Of a DNA stretch of 64,000 nt, positions 13,613 through 24,641 are shown in pieces; the stretch's first letter is position 1; each line of letters begins with the position of its first letter. Below the pieces are notes generated by a model. That model was not told the DNA's origin and did no database searches. It saw only the letters and a list, made by a program, of their open reading frames with translations. This stretch comes from Cellulomonas denverensis. GTDB taxonomy: Bacteria > Actinomycetota > Actinomycetes > Actinomycetales > Cellulomonadaceae. The translations under genes were made by a program, and so were the position numbers. The stretch spans positions 1 to 64,000 of the forward strand of contig NZ_JAAXOX010000012.1 of NCBI RefSeq assembly GCF_012396125.1, written 5' to 3'.

Positions 13613-14419
13613 GTGAAGATCGTGGTGTGCGTGAAGCATGTGCCCGACATCCAGGGTGAACGTGCCCTCGGAACGGATCACCGGATGGTGCGCGACGGTG
13701 GTGACGGGACGATCAACGAGCTGGACGAGAACGCCCTGGAGGCGGCCGCCCGGATCGCCGAGGCCGCCGAGGACTCCGACGGGGTGCAGGTCGTCGCCCT
13801 GACCGTCGGACCGGACGACGCCGAGGACGCCGCCCGCCGCGGACTGCAACTGGGCGCCCACGCCGCGGTGCACGTGCTGGACGACGACATTGCCGGGTCG
13901 GACGTGATCGCCACCGCCACCGTGCTGGCCGCCGCGATCCGCCGGATCGGGGACGTCGACCTGGTGCTGACCGGGATGGCCGGGCTGGACGGGCTCACCT
14001 CGCTGCTGCCCGCCGTGCTCGCCGACCTGCTCGACCTGCCCGCGCTCACCCTGGCCGCCGACGTCCGGGTCGACGGCGGGAACGTCACGGTGCGCCGCGA
14101 CCTCGACCACGCCACCGAGGTGCTGGCCGCGCCGCTGCCCGCGCTGGTGTCGGTCACCGACGGGGCCAACGAGCCGCGGTACCCGAACTTCCAGGCGATC
14201 ATGGCGGCCCGCAAGCGACCGGTGGATTCCCTGGCGCTCGCGGACCTGGGCCTGGACCCGGCCACCGTCGGCCAGGCCGGCTCCCGGACCGAGGTGCTGG
14301 CCGCCGCACCCCGGCCGCCGCGAACCGAACAGGTGCTGGTGACCGGCGGGGCGGAGGCCGGCCGAGCGCTGGCGGACTGGTTGATCGAGCAGGGCCTGGT
14401 GCGGGAGGGCGACCGATGA
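13613..14419 (+). CDS. etfB: Electron transfer flavoprotein, beta subunit
   Basis: ETF beta subunit of about 268 residues. Opening motif [12 protein letters not shown] and [12 protein letters not shown], with the AMP-binding-type core, [17 protein letters not shown] and the signature [12 protein letters not shown]. It carries electrons from acyl-CoA-type dehydrogenases to the membrane as a dimer with EtfA. The GTG at 13613 follows TACCGT (13600-13605) by 7 bases, so it is likely leaderless. Overlaps etfA by ATGA. No dehydrogenase partner is nearby. Confidence 0.93.
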   Translation: MKIVVCVKHVPDIQGERALGTDHRMVRDGGDGTINELDENALEAAARIAEAAEDSDGVQVVALTVGPDDAEDAARRGLQLGAHAAVHVLDDDIAGSDVIATATVLAAAIRRIGDVDLVLTGMAGLDGLTSLLPAVLADLLDLPALTLAADVRVDGGNVTVRRDLDHATEVLAAPLPALVSVTDGANEPRYPNFQAIMAARKRPVDSLALADLGLDPATVGQAGSRTEVLAAAPRPPRTEQVLVTGGAEAGRALADWLIEQGLVREGDR

Positions 14420-15372
14420 GCGACGTGCTGGTCCTGGTGGATCACACCGAGGAGGGCGCCCTGCGTCCGGCTGCCCTGGAGACGGTCACGGCCGCGCGGG
14501 TGTTCGGGGAGGTGCACGCGGTCTGGATCGGCGCGCCGATGGACGACGACGTGCCCGCCCAGCTGGGCCGGTACGGGGTGAGTGTGCTGCACCGGGTCCA
14601 GGTCACCGACGCCGATCCCCGGCTGGCCGCGGTGCAGGGTGCGGCCCTGGCGGCGGTCGCCGACGCGCCGGTGGTGCTGGCGACCTCCGGCTTCGACGCC
14701 AAGGAGGTGCTCGCCCACCTGGCGGTCGCCACCGGCGCGGGGCTGATCGCCGATGCCGTGGCGGTCACCCGGGACGAGCAGGGCCGGGTGGTCACGGACA
14801 AGTCCGTGCTGGCCGGCACCTGGAACACCCGGTGCGCGGTGACCGCGGAGCGGGCCGCCGTGACGCTGAAGGCGGGTGCGGTCACTGCGACCTCCGTCGA
14901 CGGCCCGCCGGCCCGGGTGCAGGAGCACGAGGTGTCCGCCGCGGCCGCGGTCCGGGGGATCCGGGTGGTCGAGCACACGCCGACCGCGCCCTCCGACCGG
15001 CCGGAGCTCGGCTCCGCGCAGGTGGTGGTGGTCGGCGGCCGGGGCACCGACGGCGACTTTGGTCCGCTGGAGGAGCTGGCCGACGTGCTCGGCGCCGCGG
15101 TCGGTGCGACCCGGGTGGCCACCGACGAGGGCTGGATCGGCCACGAGGCGCAGATCGGGCAGACCGGCGTGACCGTCACCCCGCGGCTGTACATCGGCGC
15201 GGGGGTGTCCGGGGCGGTGCACCACCGCGGCGGCATGCAGGCCTCCGGCACGATCGTCGCGATCAACCCCGACCCGGAGGCGCCGATCTTCGAGATCGCG
15301 GACTACGGGATCGTCGGCGACCTGTTCGAGGTGGTGCCGGCGCTGACCGAAGCATTGCGCGAACGCGGCTGA
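14416..15372 (+). CDS. etfA: Electron transfer flavoprotein, alpha subunit
   Basis: ETF alpha subunit of about 318 residues. The N-terminal half resembles the beta subunit fold. The C-terminal FAD-binding half carries [31 protein letters not shown] and [20 protein letters not shown], all typical of the family. The start codon overlaps the etfB stop (ATGA), giving translational coupling and a 1:1 pair. Ends 13 bases before a convergent minus-strand gene, with no clear terminator between. Confidence 0.94.
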   Translation: MSDVLVLVDHTEEGALRPAALETVTAARVFGEVHAVWIGAPMDDDVPAQLGRYGVSVLHRVQVTDADPRLAAVQGAALAAVADAPVVLATSGFDAKEVLAHLAVATGAGLIADAVAVTRDEQGRVVTDKSVLAGTWNTRCAVTAERAAVTLKAGAVTATSVDGPPARVQEHEVSAAAAVRGIRVVEHTPTAPSDRPELGSAQVVVVGGRGTDGDFGPLEELADVLGAAVGATRVATDEGWIGHEAQIGQTGVTVTPRLYIGAGVSGAVHHRGGMQASGTIVAINPDPEAPIFEIADYGIVGDLFEVVPALTEALRERG

Positions 15373-15385
15373 CCGCCCCGGCTGC

Positions 15386-16378
15386 TCAGGCCAGCGTGGC
15401 CAGCCAGCGCAGCGCCTGCTCGGCCTGGGCCCGCTGGAACCGGCGCAGGTTCGGGATGCCGGGCGGGGGCGGCTGCAGCGCACCGTGGGTGAAGTACCCG
15501 GCCAGCCCGGCGACCACGGCGCGCAGCCGCTCCGGCTCGACCCCGGCGGCCATCGGCTCGGCCCAGAAGATCTCCTGCGGGCAGCCGCCGCCCTGCATCG
15601 CGACGCTGGGCAGCATGAACGCCAGATCGGCCCAGCCGGCGCCGACGCTGGCGTGCGGCCAGTCGATCAGTGCCACGTGCTCGGCGTCGATCATCACGTT
15701 GTCCGCCCGCAGGTCCCCGTGCACCAGCCGGTCGCCGGCCAGCGCGGCCGGGGCGTCCGCGGCCCAGGTGGTCAGGTCGCCGAGGTGGGCGCGTAGCCAG
15801 TCGCCGGTGCCCTCGGCCCAGTCGGCGGTGCGGTCCAGGTCGGCGCCCGGCCCGGCGGCCAGCAGCTGCCAGCCGCGGAACTCCTCGGCGAAGTGCTCGG
15901 AGGTCGCGGGCAGCCGGTGCCCCTCGACCGGCCGGGCCTCGGCCAGCACGGCCATCGCGTCCAGCACCCGCCGCAGCTCCACCGGACGCCACGGCACCAG
16001 CGGCGGCCGGCCGGTGGCCACCTCGAAGCCGAGCAGCACCCAGTCGCCGTCGTCGTCGTGCCACAGCAGCCGGGGCGCCGGGACCTGCGCCGGGATCGCC
16101 TGGGCCGCCCGCACCTCCGCCCGGGCGAGTTCCGGCGACTGCGGGTTCTGCTCCGGGGAGACCGCCTTGACGAACACCCCGCGGCCGTCGGCCAGCTCCA
16201 GCACCGCGGCGAAGCCCGGGCTGAACCCGGTGGTCGCGCTGGTCTCCGCGCTGACCTGGGCGCCGGCGAGCTCTTGGATCCGGGTCCGTACCGCGCGCGG
16301 CAGGTCACGCCAGTCCAGGCGCTGCCCACTGAAGGCCATCGGAGCCGGGGCTGGCGTCATCGCGTCGTCGGCACTCAC
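15386..16378 (-). CDS. Phosphotransferase (APH/choline-kinase fold)
   Basis: Protein of about 330 residues with the aminoglycoside-phosphotransferase-like fold: [15 protein letters not shown] (ATP-binding Lys), [14 protein letters not shown] (catalytic loop) and [10 protein letters not shown] (metal-binding Asp). The substrate cannot be told from sequence. Such genes are common in actinobacteria and usually unconnected with drug resistance. GTG 16378 is chosen because CAGGAT lies 6 bases upstream (forward 16385-16390), fitting a leaderless mRNA; GTG 16384 and ATG 16354 are alternatives. Divergent from the cysteine desulfurase gene, the two promoters lying in about 38 bases. Confidence 0.8.
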   Translation of the reverse strand: MSADDAMTPAPAPMAFSGQRLDWRDLPRAVRTRIQELAGAQVSAETSATTGFSPGFAAVLELADGRGVFVKAVSPEQNPQSPELARAEVRAAQAIPAQVPAPRLLWHDDDGDWVLLGFEVATGRPPLVPWRPVELRRVLDAMAVLAEARPVEGHRLPATSEHFAEEFRGWQLLAAGPGADLDRTADWAEGTGDWLRAHLGDLTTWAADAPAALAGDRLVHGDLRADNVMIDAEHVALIDWPHASVGAGWADLAFMLPSVAMQGGGCPQEIFWAEPMAAGVEPERLRAVVAGLAGYFTHGALQPPPPGIPNLRRFQRAQAEQALRWLATLA

Positions 16379-16416
16379 GCGCACATCCTGCCAAACGCCT
16401 TCGTAGACTCGTGGCC

Positions 16417-17592
16417 GTGAACGCCTATCTGGACCACGCGGCGACCACGCCGATGACCCCGGCGGCGGTGGCGGCGATGACCGCGCACCTGGCCGCGGGG
16501 AATCCGTCGTCCCTGCACACCGCGGGCCGGGCGGCCCGGCGGGTGGTCGAGGAATCGCGGGAACGGCTGGCCGCCGCGGTGGGCGCCCGGCCCTCCGAGG
16601 TGATCTTCACCAGCGGTGGCACCGAGGCGGACAACCTGGCGATCAAGGGCCTGTTCCGGGCGCGGCAGGACGCTGACCAGCAACGACGCCGGGTGATCGT
16701 CTCCGCGGTGGAGCACCACGCGGTGCTGGACCCGGCGCAGTGGCTGGCCGAGCACGAGGGTGCCGAGCTGGTGTTCCTGCCGGTCGACGGCGAGGGCCGG
16801 GTCGATCCGCAGGCCCTGGCGACGGAGCTGGCCGAGCACGGCGCGCAGACCGCGCTGGTGTCGGTGATGTGGGCGAACAACGAGGTCGGCACGGTGCAGC
16901 CGGTGACGGAGATCACCCGTCTGGCCGCCGAGCACGGGGTGCCAGTGCACTCGGACGCGGTGCAGGCGGTCGGTCAGCTGCCGGTCGACTTCGCCGGGTC
17001 CGGGCTGGACGCGCTCACCCTGACCGGGCACAAGGTCGGCGGCCCGGTCGGCACCGGCGCGCTGCTGGCCCGGCGCGGGCTGGACCTGACCCCGGTGCTG
17101 CACGGCGGCGGGCAGGAGCGCGGGGTCCGCTCGGGCACGCTGGACGTGGCCGGGATCGCGGCGCTCGCGGTGGCGGTGGAGCAGGCGGTGACCGGGCGGG
17201 AGGCCCAGACCGCCCGGCTGGCGGCGCTGCGCGACCGCCTGGTCGCCGGGGTGCGCGCCGCGGTGCCGGATGCGGTGCTGCGCGGCGCGACCGGGCCGGA
17301 CCGGCTGCCCGGCAACGCCCACTTCACCTTCCCGGGCTGCGAGGGCGACTCGCTGCTGTTCCTGCTGGACAGCGCCGGGGTGGAGTGCTCGACCGGGTCG
17401 GCCTGCCAGGCCGGGGTGCCGCAGCCCTCGCACGTGCTGCTGGCGATGGGGCTGGACGAGCCGACCGCCCGGGGCGCCCTGCGGTTCACCCTGGGCTGGA
17501 CCTCCACCGAGGAGGACGTGACCGCCCTGCTGGCCGCCCTGCCCGGGGCCGTGCAGCGGGCGCGGGCCGCCGGACTGGTGGGGGTGCGCTGA
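16417..17592 (+). CDS. Cysteine desulfurase (IscS/NifS class)
   Basis: PLP enzyme of about 391 residues that moves sulfur from cysteine to an active-site cysteine. It starts [12 protein letters not shown], has [10 protein letters not shown], the PLP lysine in LTGHKVGG (about residue 206), and the persulfide cysteine in STGSACQAG near the C-terminus. GTG 16417 is preferred over GTG 16411 because TAGACT (16404-16409) lies 7 bases before it. The stop overlaps the mnmA start by one base (TGATG), so the sulfur donor is coupled to its likely acceptor in tRNA 2-thiouridine synthesis. Confidence 0.93.
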   Translation: MNAYLDHAATTPMTPAAVAAMTAHLAAGNPSSLHTAGRAARRVVEESRERLAAAVGARPSEVIFTSGGTEADNLAIKGLFRARQDADQQRRRVIVSAVEHHAVLDPAQWLAEHEGAELVFLPVDGEGRVDPQALATELAEHGAQTALVSVMWANNEVGTVQPVTEITRLAAEHGVPVHSDAVQAVGQLPVDFAGSGLDALTLTGHKVGGPVGTGALLARRGLDLTPVLHGGGQERGVRSGTLDVAGIAALAVAVEQAVTGREAQTARLAALRDRLVAGVRAAVPDAVLRGATGPDRLPGNAHFTFPGCEGDSLLFLLDSAGVECSTGSACQAGVPQPSHVLLAMGLDEPTARGALRFTLGWTSTEEDVTALLAALPGAVQRARAAGLVGVR

Positions 17593-18698
17593 TGCGGGTG
17601 CTGGCTGCACTCTCCGGCGGGGTGGACTCCGCGGTGGCCGCCGCACGGGCGGTGGACGCCGGGCACGACGTGGTCGGGGTGCACATGGCGCTGTCCCGCA
17701 ATCGGGCCCAGCTGCGCACCGGATCGCGGGGCTGCTGCTCGATCGAGGACGCCGGGGACGCCCGCCGGGCCGCCGACGTGCTCGGGATCCCGTACTACGT
17801 GTGGGACCTGTCCGAGCGGTTCGAGGACACCGTGATCGCCGACTTCCTGTCCGAGTACGAGGCCGGGCGCACCCCCAACCCGTGTGTGCGGTGCAACGAG
17901 CACATCAAGTTCGACGCGCTGCTGGACAAGGCGCTCGCCCTCGGCTTCGACGCGGTCTGCACCGGGCACTACGCCCGGGCCGGGCTGGCGGAGGACGGGC
18001 TGCCGGTGCTGCGGCGGTCGGCCGACCTGGCCAAGGACCAGTCCTACGTACTCGCGGTGATGGGCCCGGAGCGGCTGGCCCGGGCGATGTTCCCGCTCGG
18101 CGACGTGCCGTCCAAGGACGAGGTGCGGGCCGAGGCCGCCGCCCGCGGGCTGAGCGTGTCGGCCAAGCCGGACTCCTACGACATCTGCTTCGTGGCCGAC
18201 GGCGACACCCAGGGCTTCCTGCGCGACCGGCTCGGCTCCCGCCCGGGCGAGATCGTGGACGCCGGCGGCGAGGTGCTGGGCGAGCACGACGGTGCGTACG
18301 GCTTCACCGTCGGACAGCGCAAGGGACTGCGGCTCGGCCGCCCCGCGCCGGACGGCAAGCCGCGCTACGTGCTCGAGATCGAACCGGTGCGCAACCGGGT
18401 GGTGGTCGGCTCGGCCGACGACCTGACCGTGCACGCGCTGGACGGTCAGGACGCGGTCTGGTTCGCTCCCGCACCCGAGGACTGGACCGACTGCCTGCTC
18501 CAGGTGCGGGCGCACGGCGACCCGGTGCCCGTGCGGGCACGCGCGGTGGGCGAGGACGGGCTGCGGGTGGAGATCGACCACGACCGGCTCAGCGGCGTGG
18601 CCCCCGGGCAGTCGGCGGTGCTCTACCGCGGTGACCGGGTGCTGGGCCAGGCGACGGTGGCGGCGGCGGTCCGCGCCGGACGGGCCCGGATCGCGTGA
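17592..18698 (+). CDS. mnmA: tRNA-uridine 2-sulfurtransferase
   Basis: MnmA of about 368 residues makes the 2-thio group of s2U34 in tRNAs for Lys, Glu and Gln. PP-loop [12 protein letters not shown] at the N-terminus, [14 protein letters not shown] with the first catalytic cysteine, [16 protein letters not shown], and the second cysteine in [23 protein letters not shown] and the C-terminal beta-barrel are present. Directly coupled to the upstream cysteine desulfurase and, by a GTGA overlap, to the downstream MetE-like gene. Confidence 0.95.
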   Translation: MRVLAALSGGVDSAVAAARAVDAGHDVVGVHMALSRNRAQLRTGSRGCCSIEDAGDARRAADVLGIPYYVWDLSERFEDTVIADFLSEYEAGRTPNPCVRCNEHIKFDALLDKALALGFDAVCTGHYARAGLAEDGLPVLRRSADLAKDQSYVLAVMGPERLARAMFPLGDVPSKDEVRAEAAARGLSVSAKPDSYDICFVADGDTQGFLRDRLGSRPGEIVDAGGEVLGEHDGAYGFTVGQRKGLRLGRPAPDGKPRYVLEIEPVRNRVVVGSADDLTVHALDGQDAVWFAPAPEDWTDCLLQVRAHGDPVPVRARAVGEDGLRVEIDHDRLSGVAPGQSAVLYRGDRVLGQATVAAAVRAGRARIA

Positions 18699-19723
18699 GC
18701 ATCGAGGTCTCCGGCACCGGCCCCTGGCCCGGTGTCGATCCGCTGGAGGCGCAGAGTGCGGTGACCGGTGAGGTCGCCGAGACCCCGGCACCGGCGGTGG
18801 GCGTGCCCTGGGTGGTGCGGCTGCCCGAGCGCGGGCCGGAGCACTCCGCGGTGGCGGCCGGGCTGGGGCTGCTGGTCGATCTGCCCGCCGAACTGGGCCC
18901 GCACGGCTGGCGGCTCGCCGACCGGCCCGGACACGACGCGGCCCGCCTGGACGCGGCCCGCCGGGAGACGGTGGACGCCCTGGCGGTGGCCGCACACGGC
19001 TGGACCGGGCCGCTGCTGGTGCCGGTCTGCGGCCCGCTGACCCTGGCCGCCTCGGTGTACCTGGCCCGGGGCGACCGCGCGGTGGCCGACCACGGCGCGG
19101 TCACCGAGCTGGTCGAGTCGCTGGGCACCGGGGTCGGGGAGTACCTGGCGGCGATCACCCGGGTGCTGCCCGGCGCCGAACCCACCGTGCTGCTGCACGA
19201 GCCGCTGCTGGCCGCGGTGGTCGGCGGGACGCTGCCCACGTTCTCCGGTTACGCCCGGCTGCGGTCCGTCCCGGCCGGGGAGGTCGCCGAGCGCCTGACC
19301 CGGGCGGTCGGGCTGCTGCGGGACGGCGGGGCGCACCGGGTGGTGGTGCACCTGGGTGCCGGGGCCGGCCTGGCCCCGGTGGCCGGGCGCTCCGGTGCGG
19401 ACGGCATCGGCGTGCGGCTGTCGACCCTGGACGAACGCCGGTGGGAGACGGTGGCCGAGGTGGTCGAGTCCGGGCTGCGGCTGTGGGCCGAGCTCGAACC
19501 ACCGCGCACGTCCCAGTGCGCGGGGCCGGACGTCGAGGGGGTCGCGCGGCCGCTGATCGACGGCTGGCGCCGGGTGGGACTGGCCACCGCCGGACTCGGT
19601 GAGGTCGGCCTGCTCGCCCCGGCGCCGGACACCGGGGTCCCGGACGCGGCGCGGGTCGCCCGTGCCACCCTGGCCACCGTGACACGGGCGGCCGAGCTGG
19701 TCGCCGAACGGGCGGAGGACTGA
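18695..19723 (+). CDS. MetE/UROD-like protein lacking zinc ligands
   Basis: Protein of about 342 residues resembling the (beta/alpha)8 C-terminal half of cobalamin-independent methionine synthase; homologues in Cellulomonas-type genomes are usually annotated as methionine synthase. Supporting elements are [26 protein letters not shown], a late [19 protein letters not shown] segment, and size. The His-x-Cys zinc motif of true MetE is absent: the expected place reads [14 protein letters not shown], and the only cysteines are in VPVCGP and TSQCAG. Methionine synthesis is therefore doubtful. GTGA overlap with mnmA suggests a link to tRNA thiolation or sulfur metabolism, which is inference. Confidence 0.6.
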   Translation: MSIEVSGTGPWPGVDPLEAQSAVTGEVAETPAPAVGVPWVVRLPERGPEHSAVAAGLGLLVDLPAELGPHGWRLADRPGHDAARLDAARRETVDALAVAAHGWTGPLLVPVCGPLTLAASVYLARGDRAVADHGAVTELVESLGTGVGEYLAAITRVLPGAEPTVLLHEPLLAAVVGGTLPTFSGYARLRSVPAGEVAERLTRAVGLLRDGGAHRVVVHLGAGAGLAPVAGRSGADGIGVRLSTLDERRWETVAEVVESGLRLWAELEPPRTSQCAGPDVEGVARPLIDGWRRVGLATAGLGEVGLLAPAPDTGVPDAARVARATLATVTRAAELVAERAED

Positions 19724-19724
19724 C

Positions 19725-20126
19725 GTGACCGGACGACGGACCGCGATCCGGCGGGCGGTGCTGCTGCTGACCGGATCGGGGCTGGCGCTGGCCGGCCTGA
19801 TCACCCTGATCGTGCTCTGGGTGCAGGTCGCCACCGGGTCGATGCTGACCGGTGCCGGCCAGGAACAGCCCTGTGTGGCGGCCGCCGCCGCGGGCACCGA
19901 CTCCGCCGAGGTGCGTTACTCGGTGCTGCCCCCCGCGGCCGAGTGCCGGTGGGCGCCGGACGGGACCGCCGAGGTGGTGCCGCTGGATGCCGCACCCGCC
20001 GCGGTGAGCTGGATCGCCGCCGGCGCGGTGCTGGCCGGGGTGGTGCTGCTGGCCGTGGTCGGGTTGTCGGTGTGGCGGGAACGCCGGATGCCGGGATCGT
20101 CACGGTCCGGGCGAAATGGGCGCTGA
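19725..20126 (+). CDS. Small two-helix membrane protein
   Basis: Predicted protein of about 133 residues of unknown function. Hydrophobic helix at residues 10-33 (LLLTGSGLALAGLITLIVLW), a probably extracytoplasmic loop with two cysteines (EQPCVAA and AAECRW) that could form a disulfide, and a second helix at about 93-115 (AGAVLAGVVLLAVVGLSV), ending in a basic tail. GTG start one base after the stop of the MetE-like gene, so last gene of the mnmA operon. No family recognised. Confidence 0.7.
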   Translation: MTGRRTAIRRAVLLLTGSGLALAGLITLIVLWVQVATGSMLTGAGQEQPCVAAAAAGTDSAEVRYSVLPPAAECRWAPDGTAEVVPLDAAPAAVSWIAAGAVLAGVVLLAVVGLSVWRERRMPGSSRSGRNGR

Positions 20127-20135
20127 GCTGCAGCG

Positions 20136-20169
20136 TGCTACTCATCGAGCTGTCGACGGATAGGTAGCG
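20136..20169 (+). promoter_or_regulatory. 34-bp element upstream of XRE gene 1 (copy A)
   Basis: The element begins TGCTACTCAT, has CTGTCGACGGAT in the middle and ends GGTAGCG. It matches copy B (20679-20712) at 27 of 34 positions with no gap. Its outer ends form an inverted pair, GCTAC and GTAGC. It ends exactly 19 bases before the ATG of the regulator at 20189, as copy B does before its own gene. Probably an operator or promoter recognised by the paralogous regulators. Confidence 0.7.
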
Positions 20170-20188
20170 CGGGTTCACGCTGGCAGGC

Positions 20189-20431
20189 ATGGATCGGGAA
20201 CTGCACCGCACGCTGGGCCTCGCCCTGCGGCGGATCCGGCAGGAGCGCGGTCTGAGCCAGGAGCAACTGGCGCATGCGATCGGGTACCACCGCACGTTCA
20301 TCGGGGCGGTCGAGCGCGGCGAGCGCAATCTCACGCTGAGCACCCTCACCGAGCTGGCGGATCGGCTCGGGGTCGGGTGGCGGGAGCTGCTGTGCGGGCC
20401 CGGGGCGGGTGCCTCCGGCTCGGCGCACTGA
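20189..20431 (+). CDS. Small XRE-family DNA-binding regulator 1
   Basis: 80-residue protein that is essentially one Cro/CI-type helix-turn-helix domain: [20 protein letters not shown] is helices 1-3, then [19 protein letters not shown] and a closing helix. The layout resembles controller (C) proteins of restriction-modification systems, which bind paired operators upstream of their own gene, but no such enzymes are in the window. A Gly/Ala/Ser-rich tail of about 12 residues follows the domain. Closely related to the regulator at 20732. Target genes unknown; autoregulation through the 34-bp element is inferred. Confidence 0.85.
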   Translation: MDRELHRTLGLALRRIRQERGLSQEQLAHAIGYHRTFIGAVERGERNLTLSTLTELADRLGVGWRELLCGPGAGASGSAH

Positions 20432-20441
20432 GTCGCCGCTC

Positions 20442-20534
20442 GACCGGCGGCCCGCGAGCTGAGCTGCTCCGCGAACGGCGGCCCGCCGGCTGAGCTGTCC
20501 CGCGACCGGCGGCGCGCTCACTCAGCCGTCCCGC
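20442..20534 (+). repeat. Three tandem 31-bp imperfect repeats
   Basis: Three consecutive 31-base units (20442-20472, 20473-20503, 20504-20534) each begin GA(C/A)CGGCGGC and end with a version of AGCTG(C/T)(T/C)CCGC. They follow the stop of regulator 1. The 300 bases between the two XRE genes (20432-20731) contain no convincing gene; they hold these repeats, GC-rich filler and the second 34-bp element. Confidence 0.8.
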
Positions 20535-20678
20535 GCCGGGCCCGGTTGCGCGAGTCCTCGTGCCGCGGGTGCTACCCGGTCGGGCGCCCGCCACCCCTCG
20601 TCCCGGCGCCCCGGCCACCTCATTTCCGCCGCTCGGCTCCCTCCTGCCGCCCGCCTGATCGACCTGCGACCTGCCCTG

Positions 20679-20712
20679 TGCTACTCATGAGTCTGTAGAC
20701 GGATCAGTAGCG
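20679..20712 (+). promoter_or_regulatory. 34-bp element upstream of XRE gene 2 (copy B)
   Basis: Second copy of the shared element, with perfect outer arms GCTACT and AGTAGC. It contains a perfect 10-bp palindrome ACTCATGAGT (20684-20693) and next to it GTCT-GT-AGAC, so it has two adjacent dyads like paired controller-protein boxes. It ends 19 bases before the GTG at 20732, the same spacing as copy A. Confidence 0.7.
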
Positions 20713-20731
20713 AGGATCGACCGTTGACCGC

Positions 20732-20947
20732 GTGAGAGGAGAGCTGCAGCGCCGGGTCGGTCAGGAGTTGCGACGACTGCGCGAGGAGCAGGGGCTGAGC
20801 CAGGAGGCGCTGGCGGACCGCCTGGGTGTGCATCGGACCTACATCGGTGGGGTCGAGCGCGGCGAGCGGAACCTGACCCTGCAGTCGGTGGAACAGCTCG
20901 CCGACGACCTGGAGGTCGACCCGCGGGAGTTGCTCGGATTCTCCTGA
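20732..20947 (+). CDS. Small XRE-family DNA-binding regulator 2
   Basis: 71-residue single-domain Cro/CI-type regulator, [20 protein letters not shown] plus [16 protein letters not shown], ending with DPRELLGFS. It is a paralogue of the protein at 20189 (shared [19 protein letters not shown] and REL). GTG is chosen as start because it lies at the same 19-base distance from the shared 34-bp element as in gene 1. Probably binds the same or a similar site, so the pair may cross-regulate. No partner toxin or nuclease gene is adjacent. Confidence 0.85.
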   Translation: MRGELQRRVGQELRRLREEQGLSQEALADRLGVHRTYIGGVERGERNLTLQSVEQLADDLEVDPRELLGFS

Positions 20948-21050
20948 GCCGGCCGGGCCCTGTGGATAACTCCGGGCCGGTGTCGGTGCCCCTGGTGAAT
21001 GTGTCGCCAGCGGGGGACAGCCCCCTCGTGACCGACCCCAGGAGGATGCC

Positions 21051-24641
<3,591 letters not shown>

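Noticed and set aside
15386..16378. Aminoglycoside resistance gene
   Set aside because: Only the general phosphotransferase fold is visible; such proteins are widespread with other substrates, so a resistance label is not supported.
20189..20947. Toxin-antitoxin or restriction-modification system
   Set aside because: The small XRE proteins fit an antitoxin or controller role, but no toxin, nuclease or methyltransferase gene is adjacent on either strand.
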